Source of the DNA: a virus
IMG/VR virus record: IMGVR_UViG_3300044814_000019
Coordinates: 1 to 53,810 of that record
DNA: 53,810 nucleotides
Strand: one strand, 5' to 3'
Part shown: positions 22,821-31,285 of the stretch, one piece after another
Layout: the number at the start of each line of letters is the position of its first letter
Position numbering within the stretch: position 1 is the first letter of the stretch
The notes under the pieces: model-generated
What the model saw: only the letters and a program-made list of their open reading frames with translations
What the model was told of the DNA's origin: nothing
The model's database searches: none
Made by a program: the position numbers and the translations under genes

Positions 22821-24757
22821 TTACGCATGCGTACGTCAAAATAGCCCTCCGCGTCAAGCGGTAATCCTAAAGTCCACGATCTCGGTCTTTTCATTATGCT
22901 CCGCATTTGTTCACAGCGCTCTTCGGCAATAGCTCCGGGGGACAAAGCCAAAATAGAATCGTACACGTCTAAAATCAAAACCACGTCCGGCAGCTCACGC
23001 TCGATATCGGCCTCGGCCGCCGTCACAAGATCTCGCGTCATGGACTGGCAGGCAATTTCTAGTAGTGAACCGCCGAACGCCTTTTGACGGAGCATTGCGC
23101 CAAATTTGCCGCGGAAGAACGCCATTTCGCCGTCGTACGTGATATGTGCCGAGTAGTGCGGCACCGCACGGCCGGATGGCAGTAGCATCCACACGGTACC
23201 GCGGCCGTCCTTTTGGAAAGCAACTTTGCCGGCCGGAAAAATGCGGCCGGGCTGCTCGTAGATAGCAAACTTGAACGCATCGGCGAGCGCGCACCAAAGC
23301 GATTGCAAAAGCGGATTTGCCTGCCGATACCCATCGATACTAGAACGGGCTTTAGCTTCATCTATACTAATGCCGCCTTTACGCATGTGTGCTAGGAAAG
23401 TTTTCCAGCCGAGTTGATAGTTGCCGCCAAGCGTAACGTTTTTATAGATGGTGTACTCTTTTAAGTTCGTCTTTTTCGTCCACCCTTCGGGCCACCCGCC
23501 CATTTTAATGGCGTTGTATATGTACGGATTATTGTTTTTATCTGCAACCACGTTTAGGCGCTCGGTATCTCCCGCCATCCATAGCGCAATCCGGTATTCT
23601 GCGCCTGACAAGTCGTTGTCGCAAACCATCCAACCATCAGGAGCGATAATTACGCTCCGCAAGCAGTCTGTAAGTGCGATGTTGTTGTACCTGTAGCCGG
23701 CTTTGAGACCCTGAATTACGCTGTCAATCGTAGGTCTGCCATCTTCCCCGTCGTACTTACCGGATGGCCGCGCGATGTTGAACATATTTGCGCCTTCGGA
23801 AGTACCCCGGCCTGACCGTGCACCGAAGTACCGCGTTGCGTCTTTGTAAAAACCGCTCACATGGCGATCGAGCAGCGCTTGCGCTTTCAACGGGGCGGAG
23901 CCGCCTTCGGACTGCAGTAGCTCCAAAACAATCCGCACGTCTGGGTGCAGATTTTCGTCGGCCAACTTTTCCGCAACGATATGCTTTTGTGTGCTTTCCA
24001 ACCCAGCCGCTCGGTTGCCGCTATTGCACCACTCCATGATGCGCTGGCGTTGTGACAGCTTCGTTACTGCATTCTGCGTCAGCTCCATCAATGTGGCAGT
24101 GCTCTCCTGCTCAATTTCCTGCCGGCGCATTGCAATGGCAGTAGCTAGGTGCACGTCGATCGGCAATCCGATTTCGTTCTTTCGCCACGTGCGTTCGAAA
24201 ATCAGACGTTCGTGATCGGTCAAGGGTGGCAAGCGCTCGTCAACTCCTTTCAAAGCGCGTTTGTCACGAAGGCAGTACGCTACCAGCTTGCGGTATGTTT
24301 CCACGTCTTCATTGAACGTGCCGTCTTTTTGGGGTTTGCACGTCGCCATGACCAGCGCGTGACCTTCGGGGCTCTTACCTTCGGTCCCGAGCGTACGGCA
24401 GACTTGTTCTAAACCGCCGGGCAGCGCCAGTGCTTGAGCGCGTGCCATCGTGCAATCAATCTTAGATAGCGGCAAATCGAGAAACGGATTAACAGCGCGC
24501 AAAATCGCCACATCAAAATTAGCGTGATGTGCGACAAAGCGCCGGCACTCCCGCACATCGGCATACAGGTCTGCGAGCGCATGTGTGCCTAGGAACGGGT
24601 GCACGGGACATGCGGTCTTTTCGACGCCGCGGAACTCCCATGCTACACAAGTCACGCCTGTTGATGGGTCTGCCGCATAGCGTCGCGCGCCAGCCCGTTT
24701 AAGATCGGTGCGTGAGCGCGTCTCAAAATCGCATAGGAGATCGTCAGGGTGTGCCAT
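22817..24757 (-). CDS. Family A DNA polymerase with 3'-5' exonuclease
   Basis: 646 residues. Exonuclease motifs: LCDFETRS (Exo I, residues ~9-16), FVAHHANFDVAIL (Exo II) and YCLRDKRAL (Exo III). Polymerase: motif A VCDNDLSGAEYRIALW with catalytic Asp382; motif B in YTIYKNVTLGGNYQLG; motif C LDVYDSI with catalytic Asp600, where the usual HDE is YDS. It replicates the phage DNA. A strong hairpin and no clear ribosome-binding site lie directly upstream, so it may be translated at a lower level than the ssDNA-binding protein before it. Confidence 0.9.
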   Translation of the reverse strand: MAHPDDLLCDFETRSRTDLKRAGARRYAADPSTGVTCVAWEFRGVEKTACPVHPFLGTHALADLYADVRECRRFVAHHANFDVAILRAVNPFLDLPLSKIDCTMARAQALALPGGLEQVCRTLGTEGKSPEGHALVMATCKPQKDGTFNEDVETYRKLVAYCLRDKRALKGVDERLPPLTDHERLIFERTWRKNEIGLPIDVHLATAIAMRRQEIEQESTATLMELTQNAVTKLSQRQRIMEWCNSGNRAAGLESTQKHIVAEKLADENLHPDVRIVLELLQSEGGSAPLKAQALLDRHVSGFYKDATRYFGARSGRGTSEGANMFNIARPSGKYDGEDGRPTIDSVIQGLKAGYRYNNIALTDCLRSVIIAPDGWMVCDNDLSGAEYRIALWMAGDTERLNVVADKNNNPYIYNAIKMGGWPEGWTKKTNLKEYTIYKNVTLGGNYQLGWKTFLAHMRKGGISIDEAKARSSIDGYRQANPLLQSLWCALADAFKFAIYEQPGRIFPAGKVAFQKDGRGTVWMLLPSGRAVPHYSAHITYDGEMAFFRGKFGAMLRQKAFGGSLLEIACQSMTRDLVTAAEADIERELPDVVLILDVYDSILALSPGAIAEERCEQMRSIMKRPRSWTLGLPLDAEGYFDVRMRK

Positions 24758-24765
24758 GGTGAAAT

Positions 24766-24793
24766 GGGAGGGGCGTGCAACACGCCCCCTCCC
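24766..24793 (-). other. Strong hairpin between the ssDNA-binding protein and polymerase genes
   Basis: GGGAGGGGCGTG (24766-24777) pairs with CACGCCCCCTCCC (24781-24793), with one bulged base and a 3-base loop. No T-run follows on the minus strand. It fills almost the whole gap and ends 8 bp before the polymerase ATG, so it could act as an attenuator, processing site or translational block. Confidence 0.65.
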
Positions 24794-24800
24794 TGCTCAC

Positions 24801-25601
24801 TTAGCGCGGGCCGAACGGGTTAACCGGCGGCGCGCTAAAATGGGATGGTGTCGCCGCAGGCCCACCGAAACCCGGCCCACTCAGGGCCTGAGCACCCGAA
24901 AGGGCAGGGGCGTTCAGTGTCGGGGCAAATCCGCCTGCCGGCGGCGTAAAACCCCCAGGCTGTCCAAACTGCTGTTGCGGCGCTCCGAAGGGCTGAGGCA
25001 CAAACCCACCGGGCGACGCACTGAAGCCCGCAGGACGCAAGCCTTGCTGTTCCGCCATCCGCATCAGCTCGGCACCGCTGACGGAATTGGCGAACACGAT
25101 TTCCTCGCCCGGCGATGAAAACACAACGGCGTTGAGGTACAGCTTGACGCCACGCGGGTCGTTCTGTTTCACGGCTGCCGTTACGCCGGCCATGACGTAA
25201 TCACCGGACTTCACGCCGACTTTGTTCGTCAGCTTCGTGAGTACGCCGCCGGCTTGAACGATTTCGACATTCGGCGGGTTACCGCTCGATCCTGAAAATA
25301 GCCAGTGACCTTTGGCAAACTCGGACGACTTGCCCTCCGGGCTTGGCATGTCGCCATCGATGACGGGCCAAACGAGGACATGCGGATTCGTTTGGTAAAT
25401 TTTGCCGCACGCCGCCGCGATGCCCGCTAGCGCCGGTTCCTGGAACCACTGCGCCACAGTCTTCTTGACGAGGAACATGGCGAAGTAGTTGGGCTTCTGC
25501 GTGGGCTGCCCTTTGTACTCGCGGGAGGGGTCCCACAAGTGCCGCATGTCCGCAATGCGAGCGTTGAACACCGTTGCAGCTTCGTATTGTCGCTGTGCCA
25601 T
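24801..25601 (-). CDS. Single-stranded DNA-binding protein (DUF2815-like)
   Basis: 266 residues. The N-terminal ~180 residues match the pattern of phage DUF2815 proteins (MRHLWDPSREYKGQPTQKPN, YFAMFLVKKT, HWLFSGSSGN, GVKSGDYVMAGVTAAVKQND, GVKLYLNAVVF). A long Pro/Gly/Gln/Phe-rich disordered tail ends in NPFGPR. It likely coats ssDNA during replication. AAAAGG precedes the ATG; the gene is next to the polymerase and the DUF2800-like nuclease, the usual company of this family. Confidence 0.75.
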   Translation of the reverse strand: MAQRQYEAATVFNARIADMRHLWDPSREYKGQPTQKPNYFAMFLVKKTVAQWFQEPALAGIAAACGKIYQTNPHVLVWPVIDGDMPSPEGKSSEFAKGHWLFSGSSGNPPNVEIVQAGGVLTKLTNKVGVKSGDYVMAGVTAAVKQNDPRGVKLYLNAVVFSSPGEEIVFANSVSGAELMRMAEQQGLRPAGFSASPGGFVPQPFGAPQQQFGQPGGFTPPAGGFAPTLNAPALSGAQALSGPGFGGPAATPSHFSAPPVNPFGPR

Positions 25602-25624
25602 TTGTCAGTTTCCTTTTGCCATTG

Positions 25625-25813
25625 TCAAAGTTTCAACATGGGTAGTGTAGACGTACGGTTAGCGTTGGTCAATGCTTTTCGTTCGGCCATTCCAGATATC
25701 TGCCCCATTTCATAGGCACTATGGAATTGTTCAACGGGCGTATCATCAACGCCTAGGTAGCCATCCCGAAATCCGCGCTGCCAAGCATCGGACTTAGTGG
25801 CCCACTCTCGCAC
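25625..25813 (-). CDS. Small protein coupled to the DUF2800-like gene
   Basis: 62 residues, assigned from GTG 25813, which overlaps the end of the upstream gene (stop at 25815-25817). The sequence is protein-like (SDAWQRGFRDGYLGVDDTPV, EQFHSAYEMGQISG), with the W-x-x-G-x-x-D-G pattern of small phage proteins. No ribosome-binding site is visible, so re-initiation is assumed. Function unknown. Confidence 0.5.
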   Translation of the reverse strand: MREWATKSDAWQRGFRDGYLGVDDTPVEQFHSAYEMGQISGMAERKALTNANRTSTLPMLKL

Positions 25814-25814
25814 G

Positions 25815-26792
25815 TCAATAACTCGCTTTGAGCGGCGCCTCGGGCTTGTGCGCTCCGACAGCCGCATATTGCTTACCAGCCAGCCCGAGCTTTTCAGCTT
25901 GCGCTGGCGACACTGGCTTGATTCCACGCGCACCGAAACTCTCATACAGCACTTTGGCGGCTTGCTCCTGGTCATTCCAGGCGCGGAATGCGCGGCCCGG
26001 CTTCAGTATAGCGCCCGGTGTTGCGTAACCGAGCTTCAGCTTCATAGTCAATGCGTCATCGTAAACGGCTTTTACGTCGCCAAGCGCCCGGATGATTCGC
26101 AACAGCCGTACAAGTTCTTCGCTGGTCAAACTCTCGGGAGCGCGCGACATGGCGCCCATGACGAAACCGGCATCGGTCGCCATCGCAGGGCATTGCTGAA
26201 ACGCGTTGCACCAGCGGCACCAAGGACCGGGACGCGGAGCGCTACGGTCGGCAATCTGCCGCAGCACGCGATCACGGTGCGCTACGACTTCGCTGCGGTG
26301 CGCGACCCACTGCTTAAACGGTGTTTCGTCCAAGCCGTTCGGCTGAAAGATCACTAGGCGCCACCATTCGGCGTCACACTGACTAAGCAGTGCAGCCGCG
26401 TATGTCAGCATTTGCTTGTTGTGATATGCATCAACATCCCACCTGCCGTTTTTCAGATCAAGTATGGTGGCGATGTGTGGTGCGTGGTTGAATACGTCAG
26501 TCGTGCCGCCGCATTCGTGCGCCAGCTCGACCTTCAATTCTGCGTACAGATCGCCGGGTTCCAGTCCGCGTATAAACGCCATCCCGAGCGCGATCGTATC
26601 CTCGGCTGTGTCGCCTTCGGCTGCATCGGCGTCCGTAAAGGATGCCGCCAGCAGCGCGTGTACGCGCGTGCCTTCGTCGGCGGCGAGCTGCGTTTTCAGC
26701 GGCTTTGGCGCCTCGGGCACGCTGTTGCGTGCACTGAAAGAGCACTCTAACCACGTTGCGGCGGATGATGGTGCGAAGATCGCGTGGGCCAT
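25815..26792 (-). CDS. PD-(D/E)XK nuclease, DUF2800 / Cas4-RecB-like
   Basis: 325 residues. N-terminus FAPSSAATWLECSFSARNS (first Cys of an Fe-S set), ADEGTRVHALLAA, the nuclease core GGTTDVFNHA and ATILDLKNGRWDV (D...DxK), the helix NKQMLTYAAALL, then WCRWCNAFQQCPA giving three more cysteines. This is the RecB/Cas4-type exonuclease layout with a probable iron-sulphur cluster. The C-terminal ~65 residues are repeated as a free-standing protein at 38174. Probable recombination or replication exonuclease. Confidence 0.75.
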   Translation of the reverse strand: MAHAIFAPSSAATWLECSFSARNSVPEAPKPLKTQLAADEGTRVHALLAASFTDADAAEGDTAEDTIALGMAFIRGLEPGDLYAELKVELAHECGGTTDVFNHAPHIATILDLKNGRWDVDAYHNKQMLTYAAALLSQCDAEWWRLVIFQPNGLDETPFKQWVAHRSEVVAHRDRVLRQIADRSAPRPGPWCRWCNAFQQCPAMATDAGFVMGAMSRAPESLTSEELVRLLRIIRALGDVKAVYDDALTMKLKLGYATPGAILKPGRAFRAWNDQEQAAKVLYESFGARGIKPVSPAQAEKLGLAGKQYAAVGAHKPEAPLKASY

Positions 26793-26798
26793 CAGACC

Positions 26799-27125
26799 TC
26801 AACCTTTTCTACGCCAGCCGCGGTTATGTCGCTGCGTCTGCCATTCGAGGTTTTTGCTACGATCATCTAGCGAGTTGTCATTCAGATGCGCTGCATCATG
26901 GCCATCACTTGGACGCGGCTTCCCATGCAATTCTAAAATGAAGTGGGACAGCAGAATAGTCACTTTCCGGCCTTTTATTCTCGTTGTCCGCTTGGCATAA
27001 ACTTTTTGATTTCGCCGTTGTGCTGAAAGTTTATACTGCCAACACCAACGCGAAACTATCGGATAGTCTTCATCATCGATGATCGTAGTGTACCGCATGT
27101 TGGCCCCAAGCAGTAACTCAGCCAT
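26799..27125 (-). CDS. HNH endonuclease
   Basis: 108 residues. N-terminal AP2-like strand region (YPIVSRWCWQYKLS, VYAKRTTRI), then SHFILELHGKPRPSDGHDAA and HLNDNSLDDRSKNLEWQT, the pattern of phage HNH homing endonucleases. Such enzymes cut related genomes and spread themselves. It stands alone between the DUF2800-like gene and a gap of 184 bp. Confidence 0.75.
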   Translation of the reverse strand: MAELLLGANMRYTTIIDDEDYPIVSRWCWQYKLSAQRRNQKVYAKRTTRIKGRKVTILLSHFILELHGKPRPSDGHDAAHLNDNSLDDRSKNLEWQTQRHNRGWRRKG

Positions 27126-27146
27126 ATATGGACCTTTTGGAATTTA

Positions 27147-27176
27147 GGGGGCGGTGTGCATCCATTAGCCGCCCCC
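27147..27176 (-). other. Hairpin upstream of the HNH gene
   Basis: GGGGGCGG (27147-27154) pairs with CCGCCCCC (27169-27176), loop 14 bases. On the minus strand it lies just before AAAAGG and the HNH start codon. The rest of the 184-bp gap (27126-27309) shows no gene or T-run. Confidence 0.5.
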
Positions 27177-27309
27177 AAGGACGCAGTGGTGCGCCCTTTA
27201 TGAATGCAGAGGTTGGCTGCTTTGAACGCTGCAACATCCGGAGCCCGACGCGCCGCAAACAGCCTTTCTTTACCGATCCCTCTGCTGACCGGCCCTACAC
27301 CGCGCCGGG

Positions 27310-27741
27310 CTATGCGTTCATCAGCTTGGCGATGTTCTCCAGCCCCGGAACCGCGAGCTTGGGCAGGAAAACAGCCTTGATCTGGTCCATGGTGGCGGCA
27401 CTGGCTTCCGCACCGCATTGACCCCGGAACCAGTTCAGCACCGCGTCGGCAGGCTGACCGCTGGCGATTGCGCTGTCGATGCGGGCGACGATACGCTGAA
27501 CGAGGCCCGCAACAGTCGGATCGACAGTGGGCTGCCCAGCTGCGCCGGGAAACTGCGGCGGTGTGAACGCGGCCGGCGGGGGTGCAGGATTGAACGCAGT
27601 GGACTGCCCCTGGGGGGGCATCAGCGGGGGCGGGGCCTGCGTCGTGCCGGCCGGCTGGCCATCGTCGTCCTTGCCGCCGCGCGGATTCTTGATACGAGCC
27701 TTGAACTCCGCTTCGTTTTCGAATTCGACCGTGATCTTCAT
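27310..27741 (-). CDS. Early protein with Pro-rich linker, unknown function
   Basis: 143 residues: a short beta-type N-terminus (MKITVEFENEAEFKARIKN), a Pro/Gln/Gly-rich linker of about 50 residues, and a helical C-terminal domain (VAGLVQRIVARIDSAIASG...IKAVFLPKL). GGAGAGCG precedes the ATG within the shared 18-bp early leader, and a promoter lies upstream. Probably a replication accessory factor by position; no family recognised. Confidence 0.6.
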   Translation of the reverse strand: MKITVEFENEAEFKARIKNPRGGKDDDGQPAGTTQAPPPLMPPQGQSTAFNPAPPPAAFTPPQFPGAAGQPTVDPTVAGLVQRIVARIDSAIASGQPADAVLNWFRGQCGAEASAATMDQIKAVFLPKLAVPGLENIAKLMNA

Positions 27742-27771
27742 ATTTCGCTCTCCGTGGTTTGATGACGCAAA

Positions 27772-27800
27772 TGTATGACAAAGTTTTAGGGGTGCGTCAA
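27772..27800 (-). promoter_or_regulatory. Promoter for the 27741 gene
   Basis: Minus strand: TTGACG (27800-27795), 17-bp spacer, CATACA (27777-27772), overlapping the recurring TGTATGACA motif (27772-27780). Located in the only sizeable gap upstream of this gene, after the helicase stop. Confidence 0.5.
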
Positions 27801-27819
27801 CACCCTATTTCCGTACAAG

Positions 27820-29451
27820 TCATTTTTTGTGTATCTGTCTTTGCGTATCATACAGAGCCGCCGCGATATAGCGTCCATTCAGCGCGCGTATGAGGTACAC
27901 CGAATGTACGTCGGGCAGTACCTCATACGGCCACAACGCCGTAGTGTATCGCGTCGTCAAAGTCCAGCCGCCCGAAGGATTCTTGACCGGCGGACTGACG
28001 ATTTCTTGCCAAGGACTGCTTTCCACTATTTTGCGAATGCTGACGGCTTCGTTCGCACCGCCTCGCATTTTCAGATCCTTGCCGGCTGCCATGACCACGG
28101 TATTGTCAAAACCACAGAACGGGCAGAGCGGATGCAAAAATGCGGCATACGTTTCTTCGCACGCCGCGCATGTCTTTATTTCGGATTGCTGTTGACGGCA
28201 GTGCGGGCAGCGCATGCCGTGAAAATGCGGATCGAATCGTTCGTCGCAGCTCTTGCACTTCGGCGCGCTCCGGTGCAGCGTTTGGCACTCCGGGCACGTC
28301 TTACCGTTTTCCCACGTCTCCCATTCGGCTGTGCACGGGTCCGCTTCGCATTCCAGTAACCGGCCCGGTGCCGCCATGACGGCGTCGAGGGTGCCGTGGC
28401 GCTGAATGTTGCCGCCAAAATCCGACACTAGACAGTTAGCTGCATACGGCGTTATGCGGGCGCCGCGCCCCAGCGATTGCGCGTACAGTACAGCGGACTT
28501 GGTAGCTCGGCAGAACGCCATATAATCAATGTCGATGACGTTAAAGCCCGTCGTGAACATGTTGCACGATACGAGGACTTCCGCGCGCCCGGCTTTGAAT
28601 GCATCCACAGCTTTGTCACGCTTGCCTGTGATCGACCGCGAGTGCACTCCAACAACCGAAGCACCGCGCTTTTGCAGCTCAGCTTCCATCCTATCGACGT
28701 GCTCGATATTACAGCAAAACACCAACACGCGGCGACGGCCGTATTTTTGCATCACGTCCAAGATGGTTTTCGCGTGGCTCGGCGACAGCTTGATTGCGCG
28801 TGGCGCCATCTCGTCCATGTCGAAATCGCCGGCTACGGTTTTCAGCCCCGCCACTTCGATTGTTTCATCTTCACCGGCATCCACCGGGACCAGTGGTTTA
28901 ACGTAACCGTCGCGGAGCGCGTCGAGGAAAGTATACTTGAAAACAACCGGACCGAATGTGCGGTTGAGATCGCCGGTACCGTCTGATCGAAATGGCGTCG
29001 CGGTCAATCCGTGGACTTTGGTTTGCGCGAGTTTATCGAAAAGCCGCCGGTATTGCGACGACTTAGCGGGCGGCGTCCGGTGAACTTCGTCCACAAGAAT
29101 CGCCACCACGTCACGGAAAAGGTGAAGTCTACTAACGATTGTTCCGATAGTTCCGACTGTAACTCGGGCGAAGGCGTTGACGCTAATGGATGCTGAACAG
29201 ACGCCAGGGATGCACCCAAGTTGTTTGCATGCTTCGGCATTTTGAACCACCAGTTCTTTGTTGTGCGCAACGATCAGTACGCGGCCGAATTGACTGTAGT
29301 GAATTGCCAGCATCCCGAGCATGGCACTCTTGCCCGACGCGACGGACGCTTCGGCAACACTAAACCGTCCTTCGTGAGCAACAAGCGCTTGAACGCCCTC
29401 TATTTGATGACGGCGCGGTATGAAGGGTGCAAGGATCGGAGCCGGGTACAT
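27820..29451 (-). CDS. Superfamily 2 DNA helicase with zinc-ribbon C-terminal region
   Basis: 543 residues. Motifs: FIPRRHQIEGVQA, Walker A ASVASGKSAM, VDEVHR (DEVH box), LTATPFR (motif III), then the second RecA-like domain (RRVLVFCCNIEHVDRMEAEL; YAQSLGRGARITP, motif VI). Residues ~370-450 hold many CxxC pairs (CPECQ, CKSC, CPHC, CAAC, CPFC), i.e. zinc ribbons. Similar to UvsW/RecQ-like or DEAD-box phage helicases that remodel forks and recombination intermediates. TGATG overlap with the preceding gene. Confidence 0.85.
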   Translation of the reverse strand: MYPAPILAPFIPRRHQIEGVQALVAHEGRFSVAEASVASGKSAMLGMLAIHYSQFGRVLIVAHNKELVVQNAEACKQLGCIPGVCSASISVNAFARVTVGTIGTIVSRLHLFRDVVAILVDEVHRTPPAKSSQYRRLFDKLAQTKVHGLTATPFRSDGTGDLNRTFGPVVFKYTFLDALRDGYVKPLVPVDAGEDETIEVAGLKTVAGDFDMDEMAPRAIKLSPSHAKTILDVMQKYGRRRVLVFCCNIEHVDRMEAELQKRGASVVGVHSRSITGKRDKAVDAFKAGRAEVLVSCNMFTTGFNVIDIDYMAFCRATKSAVLYAQSLGRGARITPYAANCLVSDFGGNIQRHGTLDAVMAAPGRLLECEADPCTAEWETWENGKTCPECQTLHRSAPKCKSCDERFDPHFHGMRCPHCRQQQSEIKTCAACEETYAAFLHPLCPFCGFDNTVVMAAGKDLKMRGGANEAVSIRKIVESSPWQEIVSPPVKNPSGGWTLTTRYTTALWPYEVLPDVHSVYLIRALNGRYIAAALYDTQRQIHKK

Positions 29452-29669
29452 CAGCGCTTTGCTCGCGTCTCGTTCTCATACCGCAGGCTGTCGTGGTACC
29501 AAAACTCACTTGCGAGCGCCGCACTTCGAAAACCAAGTCCGAAAAGCGCGGCACGGAAAACAACTTCACTGATAGTCCGCGCTTGAAACTCAGCAACTGC
29601 AGCGGCCAGCTTCGCGCGTTCGATTTCAGCGGCGTCAACCGGATCGTGTCTGCTGTTAATGCTCGGCAT
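29451..29669 (-). CDS. Small helical early protein
   Basis: 72 residues. Start at 29669 (MPSINSRHDP) behind GGGGA; an ATG at 29711 is the alternative. Helical (AEIERAKLAAAVAEFQARTI) with an aromatic C-terminus. It overlaps the upstream gene by 14 bp and touches the helicase start, so probably co-translated. Function unknown. Confidence 0.55.
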   Translation of the reverse strand: MPSINSRHDPVDAAEIERAKLAAAVAEFQARTISEVVFRAALFGLGFRSAALASEFWYHDSLRYENETRAKR

Positions 29670-29934
29670 GGTTTTTCCCCAGGTATTGCATATCCCGATC
29701 AAGAGCTTCACGCAATTTAGCTAACGTAGCGTTAACAACGTCATCCTTGCTGGCATGGCTGCCCGCAATTGCCAGCGCCATGACGCCTGCCAAGCCGTCG
29801 ATGTACGCTGCGACGACATCCTGACCGCAGTGACGGCTTGTGCTGATTGTGTGCGCGAACACAATCATGTGTGTGCGTATCGCGTCACGGAGCGTGACGC
29901 CGGCCGCTGTCTCGATTTTTAAGCCGTCATCCAT
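29656..29934 (-). CDS. Small early protein of unknown function
   Basis: 92 residues, mostly helical (VAAYIDGLAGVMALAIAGSH, then DDVVNATLAKLREALDRDMQ). GGAGC precedes the ATG, and it overlaps its neighbours at both ends (8 and 14 bp). Part of the tight early operon between the methyltransferase and the helicase. No family recognised. Confidence 0.6.
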   Translation of the reverse strand: MDDGLKIETAAGVTLRDAIRTHMIVFAHTISTSRHCGQDVVAAYIDGLAGVMALAIAGSHASKDDVVNATLAKLREALDRDMQYLGKNHAEH

Positions 29935-30250
29935 TGTCCAGCTCCAGACCTAATTCACTTGCCAATTTCCAGACACGCGACATGATCTGCTGTACGGTCA
30001 TGTACTGCGTATTGACCTGCGGCATTCCGATATCTTGCAGCTCAATTGTCGTGCCGTCAAGGAATTTCACTTCGCCGCGCGGCACGATCTGGCCCCGTTG
30101 CGTGTTGGCCGTGAAAATCAGCATTGGATTGTTGGAATGCACCACAACTGCGGTATGCGTGACAGCGTACGCGAAATCGCTCTGCAGCAGCGCAACAATA
30201 TCCTCGACCGATCGAGGGTGTGGCTCCCATGGGAACAGTTCTTCAGTCAT
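29927..30250 (-). CDS. Early protein of unknown function
   Basis: 107 residues, alpha/beta: DIVALLQSDFAYAVTHTAVV, MLIFTANTQRGQIVPRGEVK, TVQQIMSRVWKLASELGLEL. The start lies in an ATGA overlap with the methyltransferase stop. It could be a small partner of the methyltransferase, but there is no direct evidence. Confidence 0.6.
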   Translation of the reverse strand: MTEELFPWEPHPRSVEDIVALLQSDFAYAVTHTAVVVHSNNPMLIFTANTQRGQIVPRGEVKFLDGTTIELQDIGMPQVNTQYMTVQQIMSRVWKLASELGLELDNG

Positions 30251-31245
30251 GGCATGTACTGCATAGCCGCTTTTATGAATTCTTCGGCTTGCGGCGCGAC
30301 GATAGCATTACCGTAGCCCCGCAAAAGTCCCACTCGATTGGCAACCCCATGAGCCAGCGGGAATGAACTGGGTTCAACTGGCCGCCACTTGTCATCTTTG
30401 CATCGAAGCCAGTCAGCAGCTCGCCAGTAGCCGTTAGTCGAGCCGGTCCCGTTATTGAAGTCACCAAGGCTTGCGTTTTTCGGCCGCTGTCCGTACTGCC
30501 CGCAGCCGTTGTTGTTGGCCAGCCCGCTAGCCATGCCGAACGGCCAAGCAGGGCATTCGTCGGAACCGTCCCCTCGCTTGCTCCGTCCTTCCAATCCCGC
30601 GTTGTTGTTGTTGGCCAGCCCGCTAACTGAACTTGTAACTCCAGAGGTTGACCCATCCCCCTCCCATGCTTCGCTATGCATCGAGCGTTCCGGGCTTCGT
30701 AATCGGACAGTTTCGGCGTCCCCCGCACCGTAAAAGCTCGTGGCGTAGGCCATCCAATAAAGCCGCTGTCTGATGTGCGGCGCCCCGAAGCCCGCAGCGC
30801 ATTGATCGAGCGCCCCGAAGGCGTAGTTCGTACCTTCCATGTCAGATTGTACAAGGTCGAGCCAAGCAAGTCCGTCCGGACTCGCAACCTGCTCGCCAAA
30901 AACGACGTCAGGTCTACACTGCTCGATAAGATGGAAAAACGCAGGCCATAAGTGCCGCTCGTCAGTAAACCCCGCGCCTTGGCCTGCTTGGCTGAAAGGT
31001 TGGCATGGGCAAGAACCGCTCCAGCTTTGCCGATCATCGGGCCACCCGGCGCGACGCATGGCGTAAGACCAGACACCGATGCCGGCGAAGAAATGGCATT
31101 GCGTGTACTTGGCAAGCTCCAAGGGAGTAACATCTTCGATGCTCCTTTCGTCGACATCGCCGGGTGCGATCATGTTCGCAGCAATCAATTTGCGCAGCCA
31201 CTCGGCTGCGAACGGGTCTTTTTCATTGTAGTAGGCTATTCCCAC
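30247..31245 (-). CDS. C5-cytosine DNA methyltransferase
   Basis: 332 residues, GTG start. Motif I is CHFFAGIGVWSYAMRRAG; motif IV is GSCPCQPFSQAG with nucleophile Cys81; motif VI is FGEQV (usual ENV); motif VIII is HIRQRLYWMA; motif X is YGNAIVAPQAEEFI. The variable target-recognition part holds a repeated SGLANNN unit. It would methylate cytosines in phage or host DNA, protecting against restriction. No restriction partner is adjacent. A second long frame runs through the same DNA (30273-31157). Confidence 0.87.
   Translation of the reverse strand: MGIAYYNEKDPFAAEWLRKLIAANMIAPGDVDERSIEDVTPLELAKYTQCHFFAGIGVWSYAMRRAGWPDDRQSWSGSCPCQPFSQAGQGAGFTDERHLWPAFFHLIEQCRPDVVFGEQVASPDGLAWLDLVQSDMEGTNYAFGALDQCAAGFGAPHIRQRLYWMAYATSFYGAGDAETVRLRSPERSMHSEAWEGDGSTSGVTSSVSGLANNNNAGLEGRSKRGDGSDECPAWPFGMASGLANNNGCGQYGQRPKNASLGDFNNGTGSTNGYWRAADWLRCKDDKWRPVEPSSFPLAHGVANRVGLLRGYGNAIVAPQAEEFIKAAMQYMP
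30273..31157 (-). other. Long alternative reading frame inside the methyltransferase gene
   Basis: 294 codons without a stop, same strand, shifted frame, starting at an ATG (31157). Its translation contains AGWPTTTTRDWKDG and ends NPVHSRWLMGLPIEWDFCGA, which resemble segments I recall from phage methyltransferase-like or 'hypothetical' proteins (WPTPxxxDWKxG; LNPxxxxWLMGxPxxW). Length alone is weak evidence, as this genome has other long antisense frames. Marked as a candidate overlapping gene. Confidence 0.4.
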
Positions 31246-31285
31246 GGCATCTTCTTTCGTAAATAGCTCGCATCCATCGGGTACA

